A DNA stretch of 64,000 bases from Eimeria necatrix (GCF_000499385.1 NW_013654440.1:1-64000), one strand, 5' to 3'. Counted from the stretch's first letter, positions 36,721 through 47,214 are shown. Made by a program: numbers and translations. The notes: generated by a model from the letters alone, not told the origin.

Positions 36721-37047
36721 ATGAGCCGCAGCTGTTTGCTGCTGCCTTTCCTTTCTCTGCTCGCCGCTGCCTCTGCTGCTGCGCGGAAATCCAGTCCCAC
36801 CCAGCAGCAGCAGCAGCAGCAGCAGCTGCAGCAGCTGCAGCAGCAGCAGCAGCAGCAGCAGCAGAGTCAGAAGTCCCAAGAAAAGGCGAAAAGGAAAAAA
36901 ACAATTAAAGCGAAACCAACCAGCAGGCGGGCGGCGACGGACAAGCAGGTGTACAGACACCGCAGCGCGCAGCCCAGGGTGTCTGTCTGCTGCTTTTCTG
37001 CATTTCCATTAAGTGCTTCTTTCCCTCCTTCTTCATTCTTATTTACT

Positions 37048-37090
<43 letters not shown>

Positions 37091-37111
37091 GCAGCACGGA
37101 AAGGGCCCCGT
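36721..37111 (+). CDS. Possible small secreted protein (or antisense artefact)
   Basis: From ATG 36,721 the frame begins MSRSCLLLPFLSLLAAASAA, a convincing signal peptide with an AxA-like cleavage site. A Gln run and a Lys/Arg-rich segment (KAKRKKTIKAKPTSRR) follow, and then the (CTG)n tract. A splice exit near 36,950 is possible. The minus-strand frame over the same bases ends in a hydrophobic stretch (LLVGFALIVFFLFAF) simply because Lys/Arg codons read as hydrophobic on the other strand, so only one of the two can be real. Confidence 0.25.
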
Positions 37112-37172
37112 AGCTGTGCAGCGGGGAAAGCGCCGCAGGCAGCGGCGCGAAAACGTCGCCCCACATGTCTTC

Positions 37173-37211
<39 letters not shown>

Positions 37212-37558
37212 GAAGTTCTTAACTTTGTCTTCTTTGTTTTCTTTGTCTGAGCTGGCGCTTTTAGTTGATTCAGCTTCGCCGCTGCAGCTGCTGCAGCTGC
37301 TGCAGCTGCTGCAGCTGCTGCAGCTGCTGCAGCACGACCAGTTCCCATGGTCGCCGCCGCCGCAGTTGCTGCAAGTATTCGTGCTGCAGATGTCGCCGTT
37401 TCTTCTGCTGCTGCAGCTGCTGCAGCTGCTGCTGCTGCTGTTTCTTTTGCGTCTTTGTTCGCAGCCGTTGGCTCGCATGAAATCCATTTGCAGCTCCTGA
37501 AGTGCTGCTGCGCTTTCTTGCTGCTCCTGGCTTTCTTGCCTCTGTCTGACTTGCACGT

Positions 37559-37589
<31 letters not shown>

Positions 37590-37755
37590 TGCTGCTTCTG
37601 CTGGTTCGCGGGGCGACAGGAAGGCCGACTCGCCCAGGGCCTCGGCGCTGCCGCTGCTGCTGCTGCTGCTGCTGCTGCTGCCTTCTGCTGCTGCGGCCTC
37701 TGCTGCTGCTGCTGCTGCTGCGGCCTCTGGCCCCAACTTGGAGTTTCCATTAACT

Positions 37756-37893
37756 TCAAAAGTTGCATTTATGAAAAAGTCTTCGCCAGCTTTGTTGGCG
37801 TTTGCTGCTGCCGGCCGCGGCAGCTGTCTGTACACCTCGCCGCAGACGCCGCCCCAAAACTTCCCGCTCCCGCCCGCCCAGCCGCCCCCGCCC

Positions 37894-37944
<51 letters not shown>

Positions 37945-38285
37945 GAGGTACCCCCTGGCCTGGAGCGCGCAGCAGCAAGCGATGAGGGCGACGTCGTCGG
38001 GCTCGAACATGTGGAGGGAAGCAGCAGCAGCAGCAGCAGCAGCAGCAAAGAAGGAGCAGGGGGCCCCTGCAGCAGTGAGGGCCCACAGCACGTCAGCCAG
38101 CGGGGCCCCCAGCGGCAGCTGCTGCAGTTTGCTGCTGAGTGCATGCAGCGCTTTGGAGTAGAGGGAGCAGCAGCAGCAAAAGGACAGCCCCAGAGCAGCA
38201 GCAGACCGCAGCCAGGCAGCAACGCCCACTGCCGAGCACTGGCCCAGACTGGCAGCAGTTGCGTACAGCAGCGGCACGCACAAAG

Positions 38286-38326
<41 letters not shown>

Positions 38327-38456
38327 CCGCCAGCAGCCCCAGCAGCAGCCTCCGAGCACAGCGAAAGCAGCAGCAGAACCGACAAGTCCGCGTTGCAGCA
38401 CCGCAGCCACTGCGGCAGCACAGACACTGCCGGCAGCAAACCAGCAGCGCCGCCCC

Positions 38457-38498
<42 letters not shown>

Positions 38499-38650
38499 AG
38501 GCGGGGCTGAGGTGGTACTTTTCTGCTGCTAAGTGCAGTGTACAGACATCGAAAGGCATGCACTCGTCCAGCCGCCCCGTCAGCTCCCCACAGAACCACC
38601 GCAGCAAAGAAGAGAAACTCAAGTGGCGGCGGGGGCGGGCCCCGCCGCCG

Positions 38651-38688
<38 letters not shown>

Positions 38689-38803
38689 AGCAGGAGCAGC
38701 AGCAGCAGAAAGGCCTTCGAGCGCGGACACCGCGAGGGCCAGGGAGCTGCAGCAGCCAACCGAGATCCAGCAAGGCGCTCCAAGGGCCTCGCCGTCCCCT
38801 TCC

Positions 38804-38856
<53 letters not shown>

Positions 38857-38994
38857 GCGTTGTGCGCGGTAGGGGCAGAGGTGCACGCGGACTCTGTCAG
38901 TTTTGCTGCTGCTGGCGAGAAACAAAACGAGAGGATTATCGCCGACAGCGGAGCCCCACTTGTCCGCCTCCGCGGGAGCCTCGCAGCCTCCACC

Positions 38995-39042
<48 letters not shown>

Positions 39043-39208
39043 GGGCCTGCCTGTCTGGGCCGTCTTGAGGGCCTGTTGACTCAGCAAAAGGTTGAGCAGC
39101 TGCAGCACGAGGAAGTCCTTCACGCAGAGGCCCTCTTCTGCTGCAGGCCCGATCTCCTCGTGGGCCACGCAGCACCAAGGCACGCGAGCAGCAGCAGCAG
39201 CAGCAGCA

Positions 39209-39241
<33 letters not shown>

Positions 39242-39499
39242 GGGGGCGCCGCCGGGAGCCCGTGGGCGTAGGAAGCCAGAGTCAACAAACAAGGAAGGAC
39301 ACTCGCGGGAGGAATGAAATGCCTGTCTGCAAAAATTTCTTTCAAAAAAGAAATGAAAGCTTCGACGCGGGGAGTGCGGCGAGCGCTGGCCTCTGAGGTG
39401 TACGTACACCTCAGCGCCCGCAGCGGGGAAGCAGCAGCAGCAGCGCTTTCCTCCGCGCCCTCCACTTCGCTGCTGCTGCTTGCTGCCGGCAGCCACTTT

Positions 39500-39530
<31 letters not shown>

Positions 39531-39651
39531 GCGGCGGTTTGCTGCTGCAGTTCACTTTGCTGCTCCCCCTGCTGCTTCCCGCGCCGCCGGCTTGCTGCTG
39601 GCTCGCCGCAGCAGCAGCAGGGGGAGCCGCCCAGTTGTAAAGAGAAGAGAA

Positions 39652-39694
<43 letters not shown>

Positions 39695-39846
39695 AGTTTT
39701 GAAATGCTGCTGCTCCCAAAGCCGCGGCTGCCCGCGGAAATGCCCAGTCCAGACTCTGGGCTGGGGTGTACGTACACCTCAGCGCTGCGCGCTTGCGGGC
39801 GCGGCAAGGCAGAAAAGCCATAGTGGGGACCATCTGCTGCAGTTCC

Positions 39847-39879
<33 letters not shown>

Positions 39880-40152
39880 TTCTGCTGCTGCTGCTGCTGC
39901 TGCTGCACTTTGTTTGAAGCCAGTGCGGGGAGGGGAGCAGCTCAAGACAGACCGAGAGACACTGCCGTACCTCGCAGAGCTCGGGAAATAGGAGGGTGCT
40001 GCTGCTGCCGTTGCTGCTGCTGCTGCTGCTGCTGGTGCTGCTGCTGGTGCTGCTACTGCTGCCGGTGCTGCTGCTGCTGCTCGTAGAGTCGCGGCTGGCG
40101 CTGCCGCTACCGAAGAAACAAAAGGAGAAGCAGCTCTCCTGCCCCTGCAGGA

Positions 40153-40199
<47 letters not shown>

Positions 40200-40537
40200 G
40201 AGCCGCAAGGCCGCAGGCGACAGGAGGGGGTTTGGTGGCGTCTGCGCTGAGGTGTCTGTACACCCCAGAGTAGGCGTCGACTCCCAAGTGACCACTGGTC
40301 ACTTGGGAGTCCAAAGGCGAGAAGTTTGGAGAGAAGGAGCAGCTCAAACTCCCTGCTGCTGCTGCTGCTGCTGCTTCCCTGCTGCTGCTGCTGCTGCTCT
40401 GCAGTCGCGAGCTGGAAGCAGCTCGGGGCGCGGGGTGTCTGTACACCCCAAAGGCGCCCGCCCGGTGACCAGTGGTCAAGTTAGAGACGCTCGCAGCTGT
40501 AGAGACACTCGGCAGCGAGTCCAAGGCTGCAGGGCCC

Positions 40538-40576
<39 letters not shown>

Positions 40577-40621
40577 AGGTTCAGGCGCTTGCTGCCGAGG
40601 TGGGGGCGGGGCAGCGGCGCG

Positions 40622-40653
<32 letters not shown>

Positions 40654-41124
40654 CTGCTGCTGGCTGCGCAGGGGCTGCAGGGTGCAGCGGAGGGGCCCGG
40701 AAGGCGAGGGGGCCCTCAGAGAAGAACTGAGCAAATGCGAACCCCAAAGAGAACTCGAGGGGGCCCCCCCGAGGGGCCCCAGGGCCTCGAGGGGCCCCCC
40801 GGGGGCCCCCGAGGGGGCCCCCGGGGGGGCCCCCAGGGGGGCCCCCAGGGGGGCCCCCAGGGGGGCCCCAAGGGGGGCCCCCAGGGGGCCCCCCAGGGGG
40901 GCCCCCGGCTTGGGGGGGGCCCCCAAGTGAGTAAGGGAAGGGCCGCAGTTTGGAGCCAAGGGGGGGCGCAGCGCCGCAGGCCCGGAAGAAAGCAAAGAAG
41001 TATTTCTGGCGGGAGTTGTGAGGGGCTGTTGGGGGGCGAGGGCGGGAGCTGTCGATACACCTGGGGAGCCGCAGGCGCGCGGCAGCAGCCCCTGGCGGGA
41101 GTGGAGGCCGTAGAGAGGGTCCAT
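37756..41124 (-). CDS. Large helical low-complexity protein, possibly an RAP/octotricopeptide-type protein
   Basis: From ATG at 41,124 (MDPLYGLHSRQG) one frame runs to 37,756, about 1,122 aa. The N-terminal ~300 residues are Gly/Ala/Pro/Leu repeats and Ser runs. The rest alternates Ala and Ser homopolymers with hydrophobic helical blocks: FISFLKEIFADRHFIPPASV, VKDFLVLQLLNLLLSQQAL, SLLRWFCGELTGRL, ADVLWALTAAGAP and FEPDDVALIACCCALQARGY. The last two blocks resemble the helical repeats of apicomplexan organellar RAP proteins. That is tentative, and no RAP domain was found. Near 37,950 the better-looking frame changes: downstream another frame reads AGEDFFINATFEVNGNSKLG, so the true 3' end may lie at about 37,000 after a splice. 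Palindromes of the GGTGTACGTACACC type supply several VYRH, VYVH and CTYT tetrapeptides. Confidence 0.5.
39394..39413. repeat. GTACGTAC palindrome, 20 nt perfect
   Basis: TGAGGTGTACGTACACCTCA is a perfect palindrome inside the minus-strand large gene, where it encodes a CTYT-containing segment. It is the longest perfect arm of the dispersed motif apart from the hairpin at 35,601. Confidence 0.95.
39765..39778. repeat. GTACGTAC palindrome copy
   Basis: GGTGTACGTACACC, a perfect 14-nt copy. In the minus-strand frame it reads VYVH within SAEVYVHPSPE. Confidence 0.95.
40251..40311. repeat. Paired palindromes: GGTGTCTGTACACC plus 33-nt TGACCA-C-TGGTCA
   Basis: A motif copy with one asymmetric pair in its centre (40,251-40,264) is followed by a perfect inverted repeat with 16-nt arms GACTCCCAAGTGACCA and a one-base centre (40,279-40,311). 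In the minus frame they encode QVTSGHLG and GVYRH. Confidence 0.92.
40434..40478. repeat. Second paired copy: GGTGTCTGTACACC plus GTGACCAGTGGTCA
   Basis: The motif at 40,434-40,447 is followed by GGTGACCAGTGGTCA at about 40,464-40,478. Order and spacing match the pair 183 bp upstream. In the minus frame it reads LTTGH and GVYRH. Confidence 0.9.
40742..40926 (-). repeat. GGGGGGCCCCCA tandem repeats encoding Gly-Ala-Pro-Leu
   Basis: About ten copies of a 12-nt unit of G and C homopolymer runs, each itself near-palindromic. On the minus strand it encodes repeated GAPL within the N-terminal part of the large protein. The opposite strand is also open (GGPQ repeats). Confidence 0.9.
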
Positions 41125-41354
41125 AATTGATTTAAATGGTTGAAAAGGATTAATTTGATTAATTTGACGCAAAAAAGTCGAAAAAACAACAACTGAGCCG
41201 CCCCAAAGGCCGCAACTGCAGCAGCAGCGCAGCTGCTGCCAGCCACCGCCGCCGCACGCGCAAAGACAAACCCGCGGGGACTCCCCAGAGCTCTGCAGCT
41301 CCGCAGCTCCCGAAAAACAAAAAACAAAAAAGAAAATTAATTCATTTCGGGCTT

Positions 41355-41391
<37 letters not shown>

Positions 41392-42168
41392 CGGGTGGTG
41401 CCGGGTGGTGATAGGGTGTATGTGTGTGGCGGGGCTGGTGAGCGGCGAAGACAAAAGAGCTGCGGGTTAAATGGCCTTCTGTGCCTTCAGAAATTCCAAA
41501 TTGAGTAAAAGATTTAAATTAAAAACATAAATATTATTTTATTCGGAATATTTGCGGCGCAATGCAGTTTGGCGCCGCCGCTGCCGACCGGCCGCAGCCA
41601 AAAGTTGAACTGCATGCCAGTCAAACACAGCCCCGCGCCGCTCGCGTTCTGCCGTTTTAATTGCATTTCCTTCGAAAAAATGAAAAGAAAATGCGAGTTG
41701 AGTTATTTAGTTGAATTAATTTCGTTCAAATCTTTGAAGGGGCTTCTGGCGAGGCTGCAACTCCGGCTTTCGCCTCGCCGGGCGGCGGCGCATGCGCGCT
41801 GCAGTTTCTCCGCTTTTCGAGCTTGCGGCTCTCCTTAGCTGTCCCACTGCATGCAAAGGCATTATTGAAGTGTTTTTAAATTCTTTTTTCTTTTTTGTTT
41901 TCTCTTTTGAGCCCCCGACCTCGCCAGCAGCTGCGCCGCGACCCCAGGTGTATGTACACCTCAGCTCCGCAGGGGCGACGGCGCCCCGCCCGCTCCGCCA
42001 CTTCCTTTCACTTTAATAAATCCTTCGCGGCTTTCTTTTAAAGACTTCGCGGCTTCCTTCCAAAGACTTCGGGACTTTCTTTTAAAGACTTCAGGACTTT
42101 CTTTGCTTTGTGGACTCGCCGTGGGGCCTCAGCTGGCCGTAGAGAGCCAAAGAAAGGAAATAAACAAC

Positions 42169-42203
<35 letters not shown>

Positions 42204-42248
42204 ATATTTTAATAAACAAACAAACAAATAAATAAATAAATAAAGAAG
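41125..42248. other. Intergenic region between divergent genes, with tandem repeats
   Basis: It separates the 5' ends of the large minus-strand gene and RPB11, so it should hold both promoters. Contents are a CAG tract (41,359-41,390), a palindrome copy (41,947), a 22-bp tandem repeat of CTTCGCGGCTTTCTTTTAAAGA type in about four copies (42,022-42,105), and an (AATA)n microsatellite (42,163-42,242). The frame at 41,569-41,838 has no family resemblance. Confidence 0.6.
41947..41960. repeat. GGTGTATGTACACC palindrome copy
   Basis: A copy of the dispersed motif with a single asymmetric central base pair, located in noncoding DNA about 300 bp upstream of the RPB11 start codon and followed by TCAGC, like the copy at 39,394. 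Confidence 0.92.
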
Positions 42249-42525
42249 ATGTCAAAACAGTCTTCGGCGGTCAACAGGCCAGATGCCGCAGACCTCCTCG
42301 AGCTGCCCCCCGGCGTTCACAAGTGCGTCTGTCTGCTGCTGCATTTTAGGGTTTAGGGTTTAGGGTTTAGGGTTTAGGGTTGAGGGTTTAGTCTGCTGCT
42401 GCCCCAGCTTGGGCCAGTTCCCTCTTCAAATAGATCCAGGGGGCTTTAGCGAGTCTTAGTTAGCTGCGTCAGCAGCTAACTCCTAGCTGCGCCAACCAGC
42501 AGCAGCAGCAGTAGCAGCAGCAGCA

Positions 42526-42566
<41 letters not shown>

Positions 42567-42744
42567 GCTAGTTGGTGCACTGATTGTCTTAATGCATCCA
42601 CTCTTATCGCGCGCCTCTTTTGGCCTTTTTTGTTCTTTTGGCTTTTTTGTCTTTTTCGTTTTTTTCCTTTTTTGTTTTTATTTTCTTTCCTCCTTTTGCG
42701 GCTGCTGCTAAAGCGCAGCTGCAGCAGCAAAGGATAACCGCCGG

Positions 42745-42783
<39 letters not shown>

Positions 42784-43088
42784 AGAGTCGAGTGGGCCCC
42801 AGACCTTCGCTTTCCTCTCTGCGGCACCTTCACCCTTTACCTCGAGGACTACACAGTCGGCTACCTCCTCAGAAAGTGAGCAGGGTTTAGGGTTTAGGGT
42901 TTAGGGTTTAGGGTTTAGGGCCTAGGGTTTAGGGTTTAGGGTTTGGGGTTCGGAGTTTAGGGTTTATAAGAGCGTTGCGTTTGGGCTTCACTGGGGCCTG
43001 AACAGTAGGGTTTAGGGTTTGTTCTCCAGGGCTTAGCTGCTGCCGCTTCTGCTGCTTCTGCTGCTGCTGCTGCTGCTTCTGCTGCTGC

Positions 43089-43148
<60 letters not shown>

Positions 43149-43869
43149 AGTGACTTGCTGCGGGACAAGAGGGTGAAGTTTGTGGGGCTGCGGCAGCCGC
43201 ACCCGCTGACGGCTTCGATTGAACTCCGCATCCAAGCGGTGGATGTGGGGCTTTTTAATTGAATTAAATTAAATAAATTAAATTAAATTACTTTAATTAA
43301 TTTAATTAAATTAATTTAATTAAATTAATTTAATTAAATTAATTAAATTAAATAGATTGATTTAATTTAATTATATTTATATTTATATTTATATTTATAT
43401 TTATATTTGTAATTATATTTAGATTTGTAGTTGTATTTAGATTTGCATGCGTGGGGAGCCCATGGGTGTGTTTGCCTGCTGGAGAAAATTATTTTTATTT
43501 TATTTTATTTTTTGTTTTTTAAAATTGTTTATTCTCTTTTATTCTTTTCATTCTCCTTTTTGTTTTTTAAAGTTGTTTATTCTCTTTTGTTCTTTTTATT
43601 TTCTTTTTTGTTTTTTAAAGTTGTTTATTCTCTTTTATTCTTTTTAGTTTCTTTTTTGTTTTTGAAAGTTGTTTATTCTCTTTTATTCTTTGTTTCAATT
43701 TTTAAACACTCAGAACTGTTTCAAGTTTTTAAATATTTAAAGTTGTTTCAACTTTTCAAGTATTTAAAACTATTACAGCCTTTCAAATGCTTAAAATTAT
43801 TTCATGCTTTGTTCACTCATTTATTTATTTATTTATTTATTCGTTATTTATTTATTTATTTATTTATTT

Positions 43870-43905
<36 letters not shown>

Positions 43906-44060
43906 TTTTCATGTTTTGTTTGTATATTTGCACTCATATTGTAACTTGCACATACACTTGTGCAAATCCTCCGTCCGCAATTCCACGCGAGATTAACCAA
44001 TTAATATTTATTTACGAATTCACTTCCACTTATTTATTTACCTTTATTTATATTTATCAT

Positions 44061-44115
<55 letters not shown>

Positions 44116-44346
44116 TTTGTTTATTATTATTTGTGGCCAGGTCTCCCCGCTGCAGCTGTTCCTGGAGACTGTGCGGCGCCAGCGAACTTCGTTGACTTTT
44201 CTGGGGGCGCTTTTTAAGGCCGCAGTGGACGCGTACAGCAGCAGCAGCATGAGCAGCAGCAGCAACATGAGCAGCAGCAACTTGAGCAGCAGCAACTTGA
44301 ACAGCAACTTGGCGGCCAACTTGGCCGGCAGCTTGGGCGAAAACTT

Positions 44347-44378
<32 letters not shown>

Positions 44379-44473
44379 ACTTGAATGAAGGCCTCAGCGC
44401 CGCAGCCAGAGCTGCGGAGGAGGGGGCCCCCCTCGCCCTCGAGGGCGAGGGGGGCCCCCCTTTGTCCTTTTGA
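42249..44473 (+). CDS. RPB11: DNA-directed RNA polymerase II subunit RPB11-like (AC19/RPB11 family), 196 aa
   Basis: This small subunit pairs with RPB3 in the polymerase assembly platform. Exons 42249-42322, 42786-42875, 43151-43244 and 44141-44473 join with correct phase and sum to a multiple of three. The N-terminus ends LLELPPGVHK. Exon 2 continues VEWAPDLRFPLCGTFTLYLE and DYTVGYLLR, the family's GTFT...EDHTLGNLLR signature with H-T-L-G changed to Y-T-V-G. Exon 3 gives RDKRVKFVGLRQPHPL and IELRIQA, matching the PHPL...lRvQT motif. Exon 4 gives the terminal helix SPLQLFLETVRRQ...FLGALFKAAVDAY, then a Ser/Asn/Ala-rich tail of about 70 residues absent from known subunits. PHPL favours RPB11 over AC19. 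Introns 1 and 2 carry TTTAGGG arrays and CTG tracts; intron 3 is an AT microsatellite. Confidence 0.83.
42345..42391 (+). repeat. TTTAGGG heptamers in RPB11 intron 1
   Basis: About six copies, one with TTGAGGG, begin about 22 bp after the donor of the first intron. The orientation is G-rich on the plus strand. Confidence 0.95.
42882..43022 (+). repeat. TTTAGGG heptamers in RPB11 intron 2
   Basis: About ten copies (42,882-42,965, some degenerate) start within 7 bp of the donor AGAAA|GTGAGC, and two more lie at 43,008-43,022. A CTG/TTCTGC tract follows and runs to the acceptor at 43,150. Confidence 0.95.
43245..44140 (+). repeat. AT-rich microsatellite intron of RPB11
   Basis: The intron holds AATTTAATTA-type repeats (43,257-43,372), ATATTT units (43,372-43,410), TTGTTTATTCTC blocks in four copies (43,520-43,690) and long (ATTT)n runs (43,819-43,912 and 44,028-44,125). 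A long open frame across it (poly IYLF) is a repeat artefact. Confidence 0.85.
44422..44459. repeat. 38-nt perfect palindrome at the 3' end of RPB11
   Basis: Two 19-nt arms (GGGGGCCCCCCTCGCCCTC and its complement) meet at a central CTCGAG, inside the last codons before the stop at 44,473. They encode GAPLALEGEGGPP. It could form a strong hairpin in the transcript. Confidence 0.95.
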
Positions 44474-45406
44474 ATATCCTCCATTGGTTTATTTTTAGTG
44501 GCTTTTATTTAATTAATTCCAATTCATTTAGCATTTAATTAATGCAATTCATTTAGCATTTATTAACTGCAATTCGTTTAGTTTATTAGCTTCAAACTTG
44601 GGCAGCAGCAGCCGATCTGGAGCCGCCGGGGCTGGCGGGTGGCCGCGGCTGCGGGCGCTGTCAGCGAAGGAAGTGTCAGAACAAATGGCGAAAACGAATT
44701 AAAAAGATATTATAATGAAATTGGAAATGAATTAAAGTGAAAAATAACATTAAGAGCGAACAAAGAAGAGAAGAAGACTGCTGTTCCGCGGTGTACAGCG
44801 CGTGGGCTGTGTCGCAGAGCGGAGGAGCAGTGGCGTGCTGCTGCAGGTCACGTGCGTGTGCCTGCCAGCGAGCTGGCCAAAGAGTGGCTTAATTGGAAAA
44901 TTAAGAAAAGAATAAATGAAATAAATAATTAATTGCATTCAACTCGCGCGAATCCTTAAAGTTCGAGCTGCGTTGGGCGCGCCGGGCCAGCCAATGTGCC
45001 GCGACAGGAAAGCCAGTGGGCTCGTCGCTGATGTGTGCATGTGGCCTGCGGCTCTCCTGCGTTCTGCGTTTGTTTCTCAATATAATAATATAAAATTAAC
45101 ATAATAATATAAAATTAATAAATGAATTCACAATTGAAATTCATTGCGTTTTAATTCAACTTCAAAAAGGACTCCTCCCGCGTGGAGCGTTCGCCGCGGG
45201 TGTGCACTGTCGGCGTTCCGTCAGTCACTCGGCTGTCTGACCAGTTCCACCTTCTGCGAGTTTCCACCGCTGGTTTTTTGAACAGTTTGCGTCATTGAGT
45301 TCCATTTTTAGTTTTTTAAAGAATAGTTTTTGCAGCAACTCGTTTGCTTTGAATTTGGCCGCGGTTTCCCGCAGTTCCTGCTCCGCAGCTGCCGGTACAC
45401 CTCACC
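44474..45406. other. AT-rich intergenic region
   Basis: No gene is supported. Short repeats such as AATTCATTTAGCATTTA (44,518-44,590) and ATAATATAAAATTAA (45,083-45,120) occur. The sequence GGTACACCTCACC lies directly before the next start codon and is a half-copy of the dispersed palindrome. Confidence 0.5.
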
Positions 45407-45581
45407 ATGGGCGAAAGCGTCGAAGCCTTCATGGAAGAGATCCTCACTCTGCCGCGCTGCCTCCACCGCTCTCTTTCGCTGCTGCGGGACTTAGACATAA
45501 AAAGCCTTCAATGCGGGGCCGAGGCGGAGAGAAGACGCGGCAGATACCTCGAGATCGCCCGCGCGAAGCTGCACGCGCTCC

Positions 45582-45619
<38 letters not shown>

Positions 45620-46066
45620 TGCCCTGCGGTGCCCGAGGGCTTTTACGAGGACCCCGAGCTGCAGGCCGAAGCAGCAGCAGCAGCAGTTAAGGGCCGCGAG
45701 GCCCACGCGCTGATGCACGAAAAGATTGTGGTGGTGGAGCAGCTGCTGAAGCTGATAAGAACAGAAGCAGCAGTTTTCAGAGCTTCTCTTTCCAAGTGCG
45801 TCAAAGACATCAAGTGCGAGTCTGCTGCTGCTGGCAGCAGGCCGGAGACTGTGCTTTCCTTTTCGGGCAAGCCCGAGGGCAGCAGCAGCAGCAGCAACAG
45901 CAAGAGAGGCAACTCCAGCGACGCAGCAGCAGCAGCGCCAGCAGCAGCAGCAGCAGCAGCGCAGCCAGTCCGCCTCGGCGCTCTCTCGCTGCTGCCGAAT
46001 TACCCCCCCAAGTCTTACGGCTGCGGGCCAGTTAAAAACCCCCCTTCCGAGAAGCAGACCAGCAGC

Positions 46067-46114
<48 letters not shown>

Positions 46115-46205
46115 ACAGCTCTTGCTGCTCCAGCGCCCGCCGCCGCCTCCCTCCCTGCAACTTCGGCTGGGAGAGTCTTGCGGCCACCCAAAAAGAACTC
46201 GCTTC

Positions 46206-46250
<45 letters not shown>

Positions 46251-46350
46251 CAGCAGCAGATGGTGCATGCCGCAGTGCAAAGCGGCAGAGACCCAGCCCC
46301 GGCGGCCTCCCAGTAAAAAAGAATCTGTCCAAAGAAGCAGCAGCAGCAGC

Positions 46351-46392
<42 letters not shown>

Positions 46393-46605
46393 CGCAGAGG
46401 AAGTAGAGCCCGGCGCTGCCGTGCTGCTCTCTTCTGCTGCTTTCCCTTTGCCGCAGCAGGACCTTTCTGCTGCTGCTCTAGCAAGGCGCGTTAGACACGC
46501 TGCTGCTGCTGATGCTGCTGCTGCTGCTGCAGCTCCTGCTGCTGCTGCTGCAGTGAAACAAGCAGATGTGCGAACCCCCGCAGCCCCCGAGCGCTTCGCA
46601 CTGGA

Positions 46606-46654
<49 letters not shown>

Positions 46655-47059
46655 CCAGCTAGGACTGTAGTCAGTCGGTTTAGAAGGGTTAAAGAGCCTA
46701 TTGCGGAGGACATTCCTGCTGCTGCAGCACCTGCTGCTGCAGCTGCTGCTGCATCTGAGGCTGTTGCTGCTGCATTGCCGACAGCCTTTCAAGCAATAAA
46801 GGAGGAGCCAGCAGCAGCAGCAGCAGCAGCAGCAGCTGGCGATGCTGCACACGTGGGCTCCTGCCTGCTGCCCCAGCGGCAGAAGCAGCCGCAGCAGCTG
46901 CTGCTGCTGCCGCAGCAGCAGCTGCAGCAGCAGCAGCTGCAGCAGCAGCAGCAGCAGCAGCAGCAGCTGTGCGCGCCCGTAAAGTCAAAGCGCTGCCGCG
47001 AAAAGGCAGCAAATAAAACCCCAGCAAAGCCGGCCAGCGGCTTTCCTCTTGAAGAATAA
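45407..47059 (+). CDS. ING-type N-terminal domain protein without a visible PHD finger, 550 aa
   Basis: Inhibitor-of-growth proteins are subunits of histone acetyltransferase and deacetylase complexes. The first ~135 residues match the ING helical domain: VEAFMEEILTLPRCLHRSLS, LLRDLDIKSL, YLEIARAKLHAL, then ALMHEKIVVVEQLLKLIR and AAVFRASLSKCVKDIK. A Ser tract is inserted between helices. The remaining 400 residues are Ala, Ser and Gln runs with short basic patches (KSKRCREKAANKTPAK), and the frame stops at 47,059 without the C-terminal PHD finger typical of ING proteins. A downstream exon (47,926-48,041) reads NQWFVCSPDHRG, faintly like the end of a PHD finger, but the intervening Cys pairs were not found. 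The start codon has an excellent ACC-ATGG context. Confidence 0.65.
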
Positions 47060-47178
47060 TTTAAATAAGTTTGCAGCAAATAAATAAAACCAAATTTATC
47101 TTTTTAATATTTAATGAGAGAATGCAAAACAAACTCATCTGCTGCTCAGCAGCCACTTGCTGCTGCTGCTGCTGCTGG

Positions 47179-47214
<36 letters not shown>

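Noticed and set aside
40251..40478. CRISPR-like array of spaced palindromes
   Set aside because: Only two units, inside a eukaryotic coding region, without regular spacers or cas genes.
42345..42965. Chromosome end or subtelomere
   Set aside because: The heptamer arrays are short, interrupted and flanked on both sides by single-copy housekeeping exons, so they are interstitial.
43819..44125. Possible origin or matrix-attachment region because of extreme AT content
   Set aside because: It is a simple ATTT microsatellite with no further motif, and there is no way to support a function from sequence alone.
43431..44195. 254-aa open frame rich in Phe, Ile, Tyr and Leu
   Set aside because: It is produced by (ATTT)n and TTGTTTATTCTC microsatellites and lies inside an intron of the RPB11-like gene.
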